A stretch of 64,000 nucleotides of DNA, from assembly GCF_004137245.1 (NCBI RefSeq), contig NZ_SDWS01000006.1, positions 248,001-312,000 of the forward strand, written 5' to 3'. This DNA comes from Nocardioides glacieisoli (lineage in GTDB: Bacteria > Actinomycetota > Actinomycetes > Propionibacteriales > Nocardioidaceae). The position numbers and the translations under genes were made by a program. Below are positions 7,762 to 16,831 of the stretch, piece after piece. Under the pieces are notes generated by a model that ran no database searches, was not told where the DNA came from, and saw only the letters and a program-made list of their open reading frames with translations. Every line of letters begins with the position of its first letter. Within the stretch, counting starts at the first letter, position 1.

Positions 7762-7941
7762 GGCAACCCCCCTTCGATGTGTCCTGCTCATCGATGTGAC
7801 GGTCGCCATCGCCCCGCATGACGCAGACCGGACCCGGATTTCCGGATTTTGCCGAAGGACACCCGATCCCGGCGTGGAGGACTACAGTTCGAGGGCACCT
7901 TGGCGTGGGCCAGGGAGTTTTTCCGGGAAGCATCCGTTGAC

Positions 7942-9660
7942 ATGAGTGCTGCTACCAGCATCGAGGCACCGGGGGACGCCGAGCTGATCTCGGCGGTCCG
8001 CGGTGGGGACGTCGACGCCTACGGCACCCTCTTCGAGCGTCACGTCGACGCTGCGCGACGCCTCGCCCGGCAGCTCGTGCCACCCGCCGACGCCGACGAC
8101 CTGGTCTCCGAGGCCTTCATCAAGGTGCTCGGCGTGCTCCAGCGCGGCGGGGGTCCCGACGTGGCCTTCCGCGCCTACCTGCTCACCTCCGTACGCCGCC
8201 TGCAGGTCGACAAGATCCGGGCAACGGCGCGACTCACCACCACCGACGACATGGAGGCCTTCGACCCCGGCGTGCCGTTCGTCGACACCGCCGTCGAGGG
8301 CTTCGAGAGCGCCGCCGCGGCCAAGGCATTCGCCTCGCTCCCCGAGCGCTGGCAGCTCGTGCTGTGGCACACCGAGGTCGAGGGCGACAAGCCCGCCGAC
8401 GTCGCGCCGATCCTCGGCATGAGCGCCAACTCCGTCTCCGCACTCGCCTACCGGGCCCGCGAGGGCCTGCGCGAGGCCTTCCTCACCCAGCACGCCGCCG
8501 AGCTCGAGGCCGACACCTGCCGGTGGACCCACGGCCAGCTCGGTGCCTACGTCCGTGGGTCGAGCTCGCGCCGCGACGGCGCCAAGGTCGAGGAGCACCT
8601 CCACGAGTGCCGCCCGTGCATGGCCGTCTACCTCGAGCTCACCGAGGTCAACTCCAACCTCGGCGCCCTGCTGGCGCCGCTCCTGCTCGGCGGGGTGGCC
8701 TCGGCCTACCTCGGCGCGGCCGCCGCCGGGGGCTCAGTGCCCGTCGGCCTGTCGCTCCTGGTCGGTCGGGTGCGCGACCTCGTCGCGGGCAACGCGGCCA
8801 CCGCGGCGGTCGCCGGGGTCGCCGCCAGCACGGTGATCGTGGCCGGCGGCATCGCGATCGCCACCCGCGCGCCCGACCCGGGTCCCGACCCCGCTGCTGC
8901 CCGCGACCAGGTGTCGTCCGCGACCGCCGGAGCGTCGAGCGCGACCTCCCCGGATGCCGACGGCACCCGCTCGGACAGGTCGCCCGCCGCCGTCGTCCTG
9001 ACGCCCGGCGACGAGGTCGACCTCCTCACCGACCCGACGGACGAGCCCACCGCGGGCACGACCACCGACGCCACCGACGGCCCGTCGCCGACCTCCCAGC
9101 CCACGGCCACCGAGACGCCGACCGACTCGCCCACCTCGTCGCCGACGAGCTCGCCGACCAGCTCGCCGACCTCGAGCCCGACCGGGTCGCCGACGGCGAG
9201 CCCCACGTCGAGCCCGACCTCCAGCCCGACCCCGACGCCGACGGGCAAGGCCACCCCCACGTCGCAGCCGACCGTGGTGTCGCCGACCTCCAGCCCCACC
9301 TCGACGCCGACCGTCACCCCGACGCCCACGCCGCCGCCGCCGGTCGTGCCCGACCCGTCCCTCGGCGGCAGCGTCGGCGGAGCGCGTCCGACGTACGCCG
9401 TGGTGCTGCGGGTCGCGGGACTGCCGGCGACCAGCAGCGCGACGCTCGTCGTCGAGTCAGACGCCGAGGTGGTCCGCACCACCGATCGCCGCTGCACCTA
9501 CGCCAAGGCACGTGCGACGTGCCAGATCTCCGGCGCCGACCTGTCCCCCGTGAGCTTCGAGGTGGTCGCCCCACGAGGCGCGCGCGTGTCGGCGAGCCTG
9601 ACCGCGGCGGAGCAGGACGCCGACTCCGGCAACAACACCTGGCGCGCCGACCTCGGCTGA
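7942..9660 (+). CDS. Membrane-anchored ECF sigma factor with fused zinc anti-sigma-like and extracellular domains
   Basis: A 572-aa fusion from the ATG at 7942. Residues 15-180 form an ECF sigma factor: region 2 with ADDLVSEAFIKVL, and region 4 with LPERWQLVLWHTEVEGD and SANSVSALAYRAREGL. Residues 195-230 are a zinc-finger module with H219-x3-C223-x2-C226. A hydrophobic stretch at about 242-270 and a clear transmembrane helix at about 286-308 follow. Residues 310-470 are an acidic, then Ser/Pro/Thr-repeat stalk. Residues 475-572 look like a CARDB-type beta-sandwich with two cysteines. The architecture suggests a sigma factor held at the membrane by its own anti-sigma module and released by an outside signal or proteolysis; this is inference from order. 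Confidence 0.88.
   Translation: MSAATSIEAPGDAELISAVRGGDVDAYGTLFERHVDAARRLARQLVPPADADDLVSEAFIKVLGVLQRGGGPDVAFRAYLLTSVRRLQVDKIRATARLTTTDDMEAFDPGVPFVDTAVEGFESAAAAKAFASLPERWQLVLWHTEVEGDKPADVAPILGMSANSVSALAYRAREGLREAFLTQHAAELEADTCRWTHGQLGAYVRGSSSRRDGAKVEEHLHECRPCMAVYLELTEVNSNLGALLAPLLLGGVASAYLGAAAAGGSVPVGLSLLVGRVRDLVAGNAATAAVAGVAASTVIVAGGIAIATRAPDPGPDPAAARDQVSSATAGASSATSPDADGTRSDRSPAAVVLTPGDEVDLLTDPTDEPTAGTTTDATDGPSPTSQPTATETPTDSPTSSPTSSPTSSPTSSPTGSPTASPTSSPTSSPTPTPTGKATPTSQPTVVSPTSSPTSTPTVTPTPTPPPPVVPDPSLGGSVGGARPTYAVVLRVAGLPATSSATLVVESDAEVVRTTDRRCTYAKARATCQISGADLSPVSFEVVAPRGARVSASLTAAEQDADSGNNTWRADLG
9082..9345 (+). repeat. Coding Ser/Pro/Thr tandem repeat
   Basis: Degenerate 9-12 base repeats (variants of tcgccgacc and agctcgccgacc) encode SPTSSPT-like units followed by PTPTP. 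They form the extracellular stalk of the membrane-anchored sigma factor and are prone to length variation by slippage. Confidence 0.85.
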
Positions 9661-9726
9661 CCGGCGCCCATCCCGGCACCCCTCCGGACGGAGCGCCCTC
9701 CTCACGCATCGTGTAGACAGGGACGC

Positions 9727-10257
9727 ATGACGATCACCCGGTTGCTCGCCCGTCCGATGCTGGCCACGATCTTCGTCGTCGGTGGCGTCAACGCCCTCCG
9801 CAAGACCGACGCGCACGCCGAGAAGGCCAAGAAGATCACCGACCGGGTGGTCCCGCTCGCCCAGCAGGCCGCCCCCAGCGTGCCGATCCCGACCGACGCC
9901 GCGACGCTCGTGCGGATCAACGCCGGGGCGCAGATCCTCGCCGCCGCCGCGCTGGCCACCGGTCGCGCCCCGCGGCTCAGCGCCACCGTGCTCGCCGCCT
10001 CGCTCGTGCCGACGACGCTGGCCGGCCACGCGTTCTGGGACGAGACCGACCCGCAGGCCAAGGCCATGCAGCGCCTCCAGTTCGCCAAGAACACCTCGAT
10101 CCTCGGCGGCCTGCTCCTCGCCGGCGTCGACACCGAGGGCAAGCCCGGCCTGGCGTGGCGGGCCCGCCGCGCGGCCAAGGACGTACGTCGTGAGGCGCGG
10201 GTGCTCGCCAAGGACGCCCGCCGCGAGGCACGTCTCGCCAAGGCCCAGCTCACCTGA
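9727..10257 (+). CDS. DoxX-family membrane protein
   Basis: A protein of 176 aa with the DoxX opening (RLLARPMLATIFVVGGVNALR) and hydrophobic segments at about residues 8-24, 63-80 and 85-105. The conserved GHAFWDE follows, then a basic, Ala/Lys/Arg-rich C-terminal tail (about 145-176) that is probably cytoplasmic. In mycobacteria, DoxX-type proteins associate with superoxide dismutase and thiosulfate sulfurtransferase in a membrane complex. That link is not visible here. A TAGACA box lies seven bases before the ATG. Confidence 0.82.
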   Translation: MTITRLLARPMLATIFVVGGVNALRKTDAHAEKAKKITDRVVPLAQQAAPSVPIPTDAATLVRINAGAQILAAAALATGRAPRLSATVLAASLVPTTLAGHAFWDETDPQAKAMQRLQFAKNTSILGGLLLAGVDTEGKPGLAWRARRAAKDVRREARVLAKDARREARLAKAQLT

Positions 10258-10261
10258 TCGA

Positions 10262-10267
10262 TAGTCT
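10262..10267 (+). promoter_or_regulatory. -10 box for leaderless aroA mRNA
   Basis: TAGTCT, six bases, then the GTG start of aroA at 10274. It supports the GTG start and an aroA promoter independent of the DoxX gene, whose stop lies 4 bp upstream. Confidence 0.55.
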
Positions 10268-10273
10268 TCGCGG

Positions 10274-11572
10274 GTGAGCGACCTGCCCGACCCCTGGCCC
10301 GCCCCGCGCCCCGACGGCCCCGTCGAGCGCGTCGTCTCGCTGCCCGGCAGCAAGTCGCTCACCAATCGCGCGCTGGTCCTCGCCGCGATCGCGGACGGCC
10401 CGAGCGTCGTACGCCGTCCGCTGCGCTCGCGCGACACCCTCCTCATGGCGTCGGCGCTGCGTGCGCTCGGCACGGGCATCGAGGACGCCGACGACCACTG
10501 GGCCGCCACCCCGGGTGCGTGGGACCGCGACGCCGAGGTCGACTGCGGCCTGGCCGGGACGGTCATGCGGTTCGTGCCGCCGGTCGCGGGGCTGGCCCGC
10601 GGCACGGTCGGCTTCGACGGCGACCCCCACATGCGACTGCGGCCCGTCGGCCAGATGCTCACCGCCCTCGCCGCGCTCGGCGTGACGGTCGACGACGGCG
10701 GCCGCGGCGCCCTGCCGTTCGCGGTGGCCGGTAGCGGATCAGTCCCCGGCGGCACCGTCACGATCGACGCGAGCGCGTCGTCGCAGTTCGTCTCGGCGCT
10801 GCTGCTGGCGGGTGCGCGCTACGAGCACGGCGTCGACGTCCGTCACGTCGGCAAGCCGGTGCCCTCGCTCCCCCACATCGAGATGACCGTGCAGATGCTG
10901 CGCCAGCACGGGGTCGAGGTGGACGACTCCGACGCCAACCGCTGGGCCGTAGCGCCCGGTCCGGTCAAGGCGGTCGACCACGACATCGAGCCCGACCTGT
11001 CCAACGCGGCGCCGTTCCTCGCGCTCGGTGCGGCGACCGGCGGGACGGTCACGGTGCGGGACTGGCCGGGGAGCACGACGCAGCCCGGCGACCAGCTGCG
11101 CGAGATCCTCGCGCTGATGGGGTGCGAGGTGAGCCTGTCCGGAGGTGGGCTGACCGTGTCCGGCCCGGCGCGGCTCTCCGGGGTCGACCTCGACCTGCAC
11201 GACGTCGGCGAGCTGACCCCGGCGGTCGCCGCGCTCTGCGCGCTGGCGGACTCACCGTCGCACCTGCGCGGCATCGCGCACATCCGCGGCCACGAGACCG
11301 ACCGGATCACCGCGCTGGCCACCGAGCTCGGCCGTCTCGGCGCCGAGGTCGTCGAGCGCGAGGACGGGCTGTCGATCACGCCGGCGCCGCTGCACGGCGG
11401 CGTCTTCCACACCTACGCCGACCACCGGATGGCCCATGCCGGCGTCATCCTCGGCCTCGCCGTCGACGGCGTGCTGGTCGAGGACGTCGCGACCACCTCG
11501 AAGACCTTCCCCGACTTCGCCGGCGCGTGGAGCACCGCGGTGCTGGGTGGTCCATCAGGCGGCTCGGCGTGA
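10274..11572 (+). CDS. aroA: 3-phosphoshikimate 1-carboxyvinyltransferase (EPSP synthase)
   Basis: Sixth step of the shikimate pathway: transfers enolpyruvate from PEP to shikimate-3-phosphate. At 432 aa it is the usual length. Family signatures are present: [16 protein letters not shown] with K27 near the N-terminus, [35 protein letters not shown], the DVGELTP loop and IRGHETDRI. The final YADHRMAHA motif is also present. It is cytoplasmic. The GTGA overlap with rsgA makes a two-gene operon. Confidence 0.97.
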   Translation: MSDLPDPWPAPRPDGPVERVVSLPGSKSLTNRALVLAAIADGPSVVRRPLRSRDTLLMASALRALGTGIEDADDHWAATPGAWDRDAEVDCGLAGTVMRFVPPVAGLARGTVGFDGDPHMRLRPVGQMLTALAALGVTVDDGGRGALPFAVAGSGSVPGGTVTIDASASSQFVSALLLAGARYEHGVDVRHVGKPVPSLPHIEMTVQMLRQHGVEVDDSDANRWAVAPGPVKAVDHDIEPDLSNAAPFLALGAATGGTVTVRDWPGSTTQPGDQLREILALMGCEVSLSGGGLTVSGPARLSGVDLDLHDVGELTPAVAALCALADSPSHLRGIAHIRGHETDRITALATELGRLGAEVVEREDGLSITPAPLHGGVFHTYADHRMAHAGVILGLAVDGVLVEDVATTSKTFPDFAGAWSTAVLGGPSGGSA

Positions 11573-12582
11573 CGAACCGCTACTCCGAGCACGACCACGA
11601 GCACTACGAGCGGCCGCGCCGTCGCACCCGTCCGCGCACCAAGGACCGGCCGTCCTACGACGACGCCGTCCTCGCCCGCGTCGTGACGGTCGACCGCGGC
11701 CGCTTCACGCTGCTGTTCGAGGGCCGTCGGGTGATGGCGATGAAGTCGCGCCCGCTGGGTCGCAAGGGCGTCGTCGTCGGCGACCACGTGCGCGTGGTCG
11801 GCGACATGAGCGGCGACGACGGGTCGCTGGCCCGCATCGTCGAGGTCGTCCCCCGCACGACGACCCTGCGCCGCACGGCGGACGACGACGACCCGGTCGA
11901 GCGGGTGATCGTCTCCAACGCCGACCAGCTCGTCGTGGTGACGGCGCTGGCCGACCCGGAGCCGCGCCCGCGGCTGATCGACCGCGCGCTCGTGGCGGCG
12001 TACGACGCCGGGATGGCCCCGCTGCTCTGCATGACCAAGGCCGACCTCGCCGACCCGGAGACCCTGCTGTCGACCTACCGCTCGCTCGGGGTGCCGTGGG
12101 TGGTGACCCAGCTCAAGGCCCGGCAGGAGGGGGACGCCGCCCCGGACCTGACCGAGCTCCGCGACCGGCTGCGCGGCCGGACGAGCGTGCTCGTCGGGCA
12201 CAGCGGCGTCGGCAAGTCGACGCTGGTCAACGCGCTGATCCCCGATGCCCACCGCGAGGTCGGCATCGTCAACGCGGTCACCGGACGCGGCCGGCACACC
12301 TCCACCAGCGCCTACCTCCTCGAGCTGCCCGACGGCGACGGCTGGATCATCGACACCCCCGGCATCCGCTCCTTCGGGCTGGCGCACGTGCAGCCGGAGA
12401 ACCTCATCGAGGCGTTCCCCGACCTCGAGGAGATGACCGAGGACTGTCCGCGCGGCTGCACCCACGGCACGGACGAGCCCGAGTGCGGGCTCGACGTGGC
12501 CGTCGCGTCCGGCGAGACCGACCCCGACCGGGTCGACTCGTTCCGCCGGCTGCTCGCCGCGCGCAGCGCCACCGACTGGTAG
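11569..12582 (+). CDS. rsgA: Ribosome small-subunit-dependent GTPase RsgA (YjeQ)
   Basis: Late-stage 30S assembly GTPase, 337 aa. The N-terminal OB-fold precedes a circularly permuted GTPase: G4 (TKAD) comes before G1 ([14 protein letters not shown]) and G3 (DTPGIRSFG). The C-terminal zinc module reads [14 protein letters not shown]. It checks decoding-centre maturation and is released on GTP hydrolysis. The N-terminal 25 residues are unusually His/Glu/Arg-rich. The GTG start overlaps the aroA stop by 4 bp, a common aroA-rsgA pairing in Actinobacteria. Confidence 0.95.
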   Translation: MTNRYSEHDHEHYERPRRRTRPRTKDRPSYDDAVLARVVTVDRGRFTLLFEGRRVMAMKSRPLGRKGVVVGDHVRVVGDMSGDDGSLARIVEVVPRTTTLRRTADDDDPVERVIVSNADQLVVVTALADPEPRPRLIDRALVAAYDAGMAPLLCMTKADLADPETLLSTYRSLGVPWVVTQLKARQEGDAAPDLTELRDRLRGRTSVLVGHSGVGKSTLVNALIPDAHREVGIVNAVTGRGRHTSTSAYLLELPDGDGWIIDTPGIRSFGLAHVQPENLIEAFPDLEEMTEDCPRGCTHGTDEPECGLDVAVASGETDPDRVDSFRRLLAARSATDW

Positions 12583-12585
12583 CAC

Positions 12586-13047
12586 CTACCCCCAGACGGC
12601 CCGCGAGCCGGAGTCACCGGCGAGGAACAGCAGGACCAGCAGGCCGACCGCCGCCACGACGAGGATTCCCGCGACCGGGATGCCGAACCGGGTCTCCCGT
12701 GCGCCCTTGCCCGACGCCAGCGCCGAGGTGCCGCCGAGGGCCCAGGCCGCGACCAGCGAGACGACCGCGTAGATCGCGGCCACGCTGCGCAGCCACTCGC
12801 CCCACTCCTCGTGCTCCTCGACGAGCGGCGCCAGCTCGGGGCGCGCGGCCAGCAGGTCCTCACCGGCCGCGACGGCCAGGAGGGCCGCGACCGCGGTCAC
12901 CACCGCTAGCACGACCAGCGGCCACCGGAGCAGCCAGCGCCACCTCGGCACGAAGGCGTACGCCAGTCCCGTGAGCGCCGCGAGCGGGCCCAGGACGACG
13001 ACCGCGTGGACCACGAGCGGGTGGAGCGGCACACCGTTGAGTTCCAT
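12586..13047 (-). CDS. DUF2231-type membrane protein
   Basis: A protein of 153 aa with four hydrophobic segments (about residues 10-30, 40-60, 88-106 and 122-142). It opens with GVPLHPLVVHAVVVLGPLA, the HPxxVH signature of the DUF2231 family. The histidines could bind a metal or haem but no function is established. It converges with rsgA (3-bp gap) and is divergent from hisN. A TACCCT box six bases before its ATG indicates leaderless transcription. Confidence 0.85.
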   Translation of the reverse strand: MELNGVPLHPLVVHAVVVLGPLAALTGLAYAFVPRWRWLLRWPLVVLAVVTAVAALLAVAAGEDLLAARPELAPLVEEHEEWGEWLRSVAAIYAVVSLVAAWALGGTSALASGKGARETRFGIPVAGILVVAAVGLLVLLFLAGDSGSRAVWG

Positions 13048-13053
13048 GCGTGC

Positions 13054-13059
13054 AGGGTA
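13054..13059 (-). promoter_or_regulatory. -10 box for leaderless DUF2231 mRNA
   Basis: TACCCT on the minus strand, six bases, then ATG at 13047. It is back to back with the hisN box only 17 bp away. Confidence 0.55.
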
Positions 13060-13076
13060 GGGCGGCTTTCTGGCAA

Positions 13077-13082
13077 TAACCT
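13077..13082 (+). promoter_or_regulatory. -10 box for leaderless hisN mRNA
   Basis: TAACCT, six bases, then ATG at 13089. It favours this ATG over the in-frame GTG at 13083. Confidence 0.55.
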
Positions 13083-13088
13083 GTGGAC

Positions 13089-13985
13089 ATGCCCATCACC
13101 GGTCCGGCTTCCCGCGACTACACCGACGACCTGCGCCTGGCCCACGTGCTCGCCGACGACGCGGACTCGCTCACCCAGGCCCGGTTCAAGGCCCTCGACC
13201 TCCACGTGATGAGCAAGCCCGACCTCACGCCCGTCACCGACGCCGACAAGGCCGTCGAGGAGGGCATCCGCCGCACGCTGTCGCGGGTCCGCTCGCGCGA
13301 CGCCGTCATCGGCGAGGAGCACGGGACCACCGGCCACAGCCAGCGCCGCTGGATCGTCGACCCGATCGACGGCACCAAGAACTTCGTGCGCGGCGTGCCC
13401 GTCTGGGCCACCCTCATCGCGCTGGCCGTCGACGACGAGGTCGTCCTCGGCGTCGTCTCCGCACCGCAGCTGCAGCGCCGCTGGTGGGCCTCGGCGGGCA
13501 ACGGCGCCTGGACCGGCCGGTCGCTGCTCAAGGCGACGAAGTGCGAGGTCTCGGACGTACGCCGCCTCGAGGACGCGTCGCTGTCCTACGCGAACCTGTC
13601 CGGCTGGGACGAGCGCGACCGCCTCGACGACTTCATCTCCCTGTCCCGTCGCTGCTGGCGCACCCGCGCCTACGGCGACTTCTGGTCCTACATGCTGCTG
13701 GCCGAGGGCGCGGTCGACATCGCCGCCGAGCCCGAGCTCGCGCTCTACGACATGGCTGCGCTCGACGTGATCGTCCGCGAGGCTGGCGGGATGTTCACCT
13801 CGCTCGACGGCACCGACGGGCCCTGGGGCGGCAACGCGCTCGCCACCAACGGCCACCTGCACGACGCAGCGCTGTCGTTCCTGGGCTCGATGGGCGACGA
13901 CGACACCGATCCCGACGTCCCGCGCCGCGGGCCCGGCACGGTGAGCAGCCTGCGGGAGCGCCAGGCACCTCCCGTCCTCGACTGA
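13089..13985 (+). CDS. hisN: Histidinol-phosphatase, inositol-monophosphatase family
   Basis: Dephosphorylates L-histidinol phosphate in histidine biosynthesis; 298 aa. Metal-binding motifs of the IMPase fold are present: GEEHGTTG, the WIVDPIDGTKNFVRG core, and YDMAALDVIVREAGG near the C-terminus. The central LQRRWW and AYGDFWSYMLLAEGAVDIAAEPE stretches match actinobacterial HisN better than generic inositol phosphatases. The last 30 residues are a loose tail. The start is set by the leaderless -10 box; no Shine-Dalgarno is visible. Confidence 0.92.
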   Translation: MPITGPASRDYTDDLRLAHVLADDADSLTQARFKALDLHVMSKPDLTPVTDADKAVEEGIRRTLSRVRSRDAVIGEEHGTTGHSQRRWIVDPIDGTKNFVRGVPVWATLIALAVDDEVVLGVVSAPQLQRRWWASAGNGAWTGRSLLKATKCEVSDVRRLEDASLSYANLSGWDERDRLDDFISLSRRCWRTRAYGDFWSYMLLAEGAVDIAAEPELALYDMAALDVIVREAGGMFTSLDGTDGPWGGNALATNGHLHDAALSFLGSMGDDDTDPDVPRRGPGTVSSLRERQAPPVLD

Positions 13986-13992
13986 ACTTGGC

Positions 13993-13998
13993 TACGGT
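13993..13998 (+). promoter_or_regulatory. -10 box for leaderless CBS-protein mRNA
   Basis: TACGGT, six bases, then ATG at 14005. Confidence 0.55.
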
Positions 13999-14004
13999 TG
14001 GTCG

Positions 14005-14436
14005 ATGAAGATCAACGACGTGATCAAGGCCAAGCCGAGCCACCAAGTGGTGACCATCGGTCCGGACGCCACGGTGCGCGAGCTGATCGCCCTCCTTGCC
14101 GAGCACAACGTCGGTGCGCTGGTGGTGAGCGACGACGGCGAGCGGGTGACGGGCATCGTCAGCGAGCGCGACGTCGTACGTCGTCTGCACGCCGACGCGG
14201 ACGTCCTCGAGACCCCGGTCAGCCAGATCATGACCGCCGACGTGCGCACCTGCGCGGGCGACGACGGCCTCACCGACCTCATGCAGACGATGACCGAGCA
14301 CCGCATCCGGCACGTCCCGGTGGTCGCCGACGGGAAGCTGACCGGCATCATCAGCATCGGTGACGTGGTGAAGAACCGCATCGGCGAGCTCGAGTTCGAG
14401 CGCGACCAGCTCGACAGCTACGTCCACCAGACCTGA
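14005..14436 (+). CDS. Paired CBS-domain protein
   Basis: A protein of 143 aa consisting of two CBS motifs only (about residues 8-63 and 72-130), that is, one Bateman module. Typical signatures are GALVVSDDGERVTGIVSERDVVRRL in the first and RIRHVPVVADGKLTGIISIGDVVK in the second. Such stand-alone modules bind adenine nucleotides and may control a partner protein; no partner is evident here. A 20-bp gap and a good ribosome-binding site separate it from the downstream FKBP gene. Confidence 0.9.
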   Translation: MKINDVIKAKPSHQVVTIGPDATVRELIALLAEHNVGALVVSDDGERVTGIVSERDVVRRLHADADVLETPVSQIMTADVRTCAGDDGLTDLMQTMTEHRIRHVPVVADGKLTGIISIGDVVKNRIGELEFERDQLDSYVHQT

Positions 14437-14456
14437 AGTCAATCGAAGGAGTAACT

Positions 14457-14828
14457 GTGAGTCAGAAGCCCGACGTCGACCCCCACATGGGCGAGGCGCC
14501 CACCGACCTCGAGGTCACCGACCTCGTCGAGGGCGACGGCGCGGAGGCCACGTCCGGCTCCACTGTGTCGGTGCACTACGTGGGCGTCGCCCACTCCACC
14601 GGCGAGGAGTTCGACGCGTCCTACAACCGCGGCGACCCGCTGCAGTTCCGCCTCGGCATCGGCCAGGTCATCTCCGGCTGGGACACCGGCGTGCAGGGGA
14701 TGAAGGTCGGCGGTCGCCGCCGGCTCGTCATCCCGCCGCACCTCGGCTACGGCGACCGTGGCGCCGGTGGTGCCATCAAGCCGGGCGAGACGCTGATCTT
14801 CGTCGTCGACCTGCTCGAGGTCCGCTAG
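14457..14828 (+). CDS. FKBP-type peptidyl-prolyl cis-trans isomerase
   Basis: A single FKBP domain of 123 aa. Conserved residues include VSVHYVGVAHSTGEEFDASY, the FRLGIGQVISGWDTGVQGMKVGGRRRLVIPP core and YGDRGAGGAIKPGETLIFVVDLLEV. It has no signal peptide, so it should be a cytoplasmic proline isomerase assisting folding. The GTG start is preceded by GAAGGAG at good spacing. It converges with the response regulator and overlaps its 3' end by 4 bp. Confidence 0.95.
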   Translation: MSQKPDVDPHMGEAPTDLEVTDLVEGDGAEATSGSTVSVHYVGVAHSTGEEFDASYNRGDPLQFRLGIGQVISGWDTGVQGMKVGGRRRLVIPPHLGYGDRGAGGAIKPGETLIFVVDLLEVR

Positions 14829-15508
14829 CCGCTCGCCTGGGCGTCGTGGACCAGGATCGCCACCTGCACCCGGTTCTCGACGCCCAGCTTGGCGAAGATC
14901 CGCCCGACGTGGGTCTTGACCGTCGGCACACCCATGAAGAGCTCGGCCGCCACCTCGGCGTTGCTCAGCCCGCGGGCCACCCCCTCGGCGACCTCGCGCT
15001 CCCGCTCGGTGAGCTCCGCGAGGGCCGCACGAGCAGCGAGAGCGCGGTCGTGCGTCGCCTTCCCCGTGTCGTCGCGGGTGACCGCAGCGATCAGCTGCGC
15101 GGTCACGCTCGGCGAGAGCATCGGCTGACCGGCCGCGACGTTGCGGATCGCCTCGACGAGGCGGGCCGGCTTGGTGTCCTTGAGCAGGAAGCCGGCCGCG
15201 CCGGTGCGCAGGGCACGCAGCACCATGTCGTCGGTGTCGAAGGTCGTCAGCACGATGATCTTCAGGTCGGGGTGGGTGCGCAGGAGCTCCTCGGTCGCGC
15301 TGAGCCCGTCGCGCACCGGCATCCGGATGTCCATCAGCACCACGTCGGCGCCGGAGCCGGGGACCACCCGGAGCGCCTCCTCGCCGTCCGCGGCCTCGGC
15401 CACCACGCTGATCCCCGAGCTGCCGCCGAGCATCATCGCGAGGGCGGCGCGCACCATCGGGTCGTCGTCGACGACGGCCAGTGAGATCGGGGCCCCCTCG
15501 CTGCTCAC
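14825..15508 (-). CDS. NarL/FixJ-family response regulator
   Basis: A protein of 227 aa from the GTG at 15508, which overlaps the kinase stop as GTGA; an ATG at 15526 is the alternative. The receiver domain has the DDD acidic pocket near residue 13, the phosphoacceptor in VVLMDIRMPVRDGL and the LLKDTKPARL lysine. The LuxR-type HTH follows (LTEREREVAEGVARGLSNAEVA, PTVKTHVGRIF). It probably controls the ABC exporter genes that begin at 16832, the usual arrangement for this kinase class. Confidence 0.92.
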   Translation of the reverse strand: MSSEGAPISLAVVDDDPMVRAALAMMLGGSSGISVVAEAADGEEALRVVPGSGADVVLMDIRMPVRDGLSATEELLRTHPDLKIIVLTTFDTDDMVLRALRTGAAGFLLKDTKPARLVEAIRNVAAGQPMLSPSVTAQLIAAVTRDDTGKATHDRALAARAALAELTEREREVAEGVARGLSNAEVAAELFMGVPTVKTHVGRIFAKLGVENRVQVAILVHDAQASG

Positions 15509-16692
15509 GACGTCCACGGTATCCACGCCCGCACGGAGTAGCCGCCGGTGCCGTCCTCGCCGTGGCTGATCCGGCCGCCCGCCAGCTCGGCGCGCTCGGC
15601 CAGGCCGATCAGGCCCAGGCCCGACGCGGGCAGCGAGGGTCGTACGACCGGACCCACCGGCGCAGCGTTGCGCACGACGATGACGAGACCGTCGTCCGGC
15701 GTGCCGGCGAGGTCGACCGTCACGGCCGTCCCGGTCGCGTGCTTGCGCACGTTGGTGAGTGCCTCCTGGACGATCCGGAAGGCCGTGCGACCCGTGGCGG
15801 CCGGCACCTCGTCCTCGACCCGGTGCGAGAGACGTACGCGCATCCCGCCCGCCGCCTCCTCCGCCACCAGTCCGGCGATGTCGTCGATGCCGGGCTGCGG
15901 CCGTTCGGGCGTGCCGTCGGTGGGCTGGGTGGGGTCGCGGAGCACCCCGAGCACCGCCCGCAGGTCGCTCAGCGCACGCTGCGCGTTGTCCTCGATCGAG
16001 CGGGCGGTCGCGGCCCGCTCGTCGTCCGACAGGTCGGTGCGATAGCTCAGCGTCCCGGCGTTCATGGCCACCAGGGAGATCCGGTGGGCGAGCACGTCGT
16101 GCATCTCGCGGGCGATCCGGGTGCGCTCGGCCGCCCGCGCCTGGGCGACGCGCGCGACCTGCTCCCGCTCGGCGGTGACTGCGCGGTCACGGTAGGAGTC
16201 GACGAGCTGGCGCTGCGAGGACATCGCGTAGCCGGTCGCGACGAGGATGCCGACGACCAGGGCCCCGAAGGCGGCGGACACCCACAGCGGCAGGGCGTCG
16301 TCGCCGATGCCGATCCGCTCGAGCACGACGCCGGCGGTCACGCTGAGCAAACCGATGACGACGACCAGCCGCCAGCGCCGTCGCGCGGCGAGGGAGCCGA
16401 TGATCCACGAGGCCGGGCCGGCCGACGCCGCGGAGACGAACGAGAACGCGGTCAGGAGACCGGCGACCAGCACCGGGCGCCGGTGACGCCAGCGGATCAG
16501 CCCGAACGACACGAGCCCCAGCAGCGGGTCCCCGATCAGGAACCACATCAGCACCGGATCGGTCTCCCGCTCCCCCGCGCCGACCACCGGCGCCCCCCAC
16601 ACGAAGAGGCTGATGAGCGCCGCCAGGCCGTAGCGCCACGCGACGCCGAGGCGCCCGCTGCGCTGCACGGGCTCGTCCTGGTCGCTCGACAT
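15505..16692 (-). CDS. Sensor histidine kinase, HisKA_3 family
   Basis: A protein of 395 aa. The N-terminal half has about five or six transmembrane segments and no large outside domain, resembling antibiotic- or envelope-sensing intramembrane kinases. The phospho-site lies in REMHDVLAHRISLVAMNAG, with N-box VQEALTNVRKHA and G-box GLGLIGLAERAELAGG. The ATG at 16692 is chosen because a TACTCT box lies six bases upstream. It is coupled to its regulator by a 4-bp overlap and divergent from the ABC operon. Confidence 0.92.
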   Translation of the reverse strand: MSSDQDEPVQRSGRLGVAWRYGLAALISLFVWGAPVVGAGERETDPVLMWFLIGDPLLGLVSFGLIRWRHRRPVLVAGLLTAFSFVSAASAGPASWIIGSLAARRRWRLVVVIGLLSVTAGVVLERIGIGDDALPLWVSAAFGALVVGILVATGYAMSSQRQLVDSYRDRAVTAEREQVARVAQARAAERTRIAREMHDVLAHRISLVAMNAGTLSYRTDLSDDERAATARSIEDNAQRALSDLRAVLGVLRDPTQPTDGTPERPQPGIDDIAGLVAEEAAGGMRVRLSHRVEDEVPAATGRTAFRIVQEALTNVRKHATGTAVTVDLAGTPDDGLVIVVRNAAPVGPVVRPSLPASGLGLIGLAERAELAGGRISHGEDGTGGYSVRAWIPWTS

Positions 16693-16698
16693 GCCCCG

Positions 16699-16704
16699 AG
16701 AGTA
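16699..16704 (-). promoter_or_regulatory. -10 box for leaderless histidine kinase mRNA
   Basis: TACTCT on the minus strand, six bases, then ATG at 16692. The remaining 127 bp up to the ABC gene show no clear palindrome. Confidence 0.55.
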
Positions 16705-16831
16705 GGGCCGGAGGGTCGAGCCGGACGTCCGACCAAGGTGTCGTCCTGCGTCGACGGGCGATACCTGGGGTGGACCCCGCCGACCCCTGCGCCCGATGTC
16801 CGGGACCCGTCCGCTCGCGGAGGGTGGAGCC

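Noticed and set aside
7774..7798. Direct repeat TCGATGTG twice, 17 bp apart start to start
   Set aside because: Short and close to the upstream alternative start of the GGDEF-like gene; not enough to call an operator. The rest of the 180-bp gap shows only a CCGGATTTCCGG near-palindrome.
9082..9345. Tandem repeats considered as CRISPR
   Set aside because: Units are short, variable, in frame and encode Ser/Pro/Thr; there are no unique spacers.
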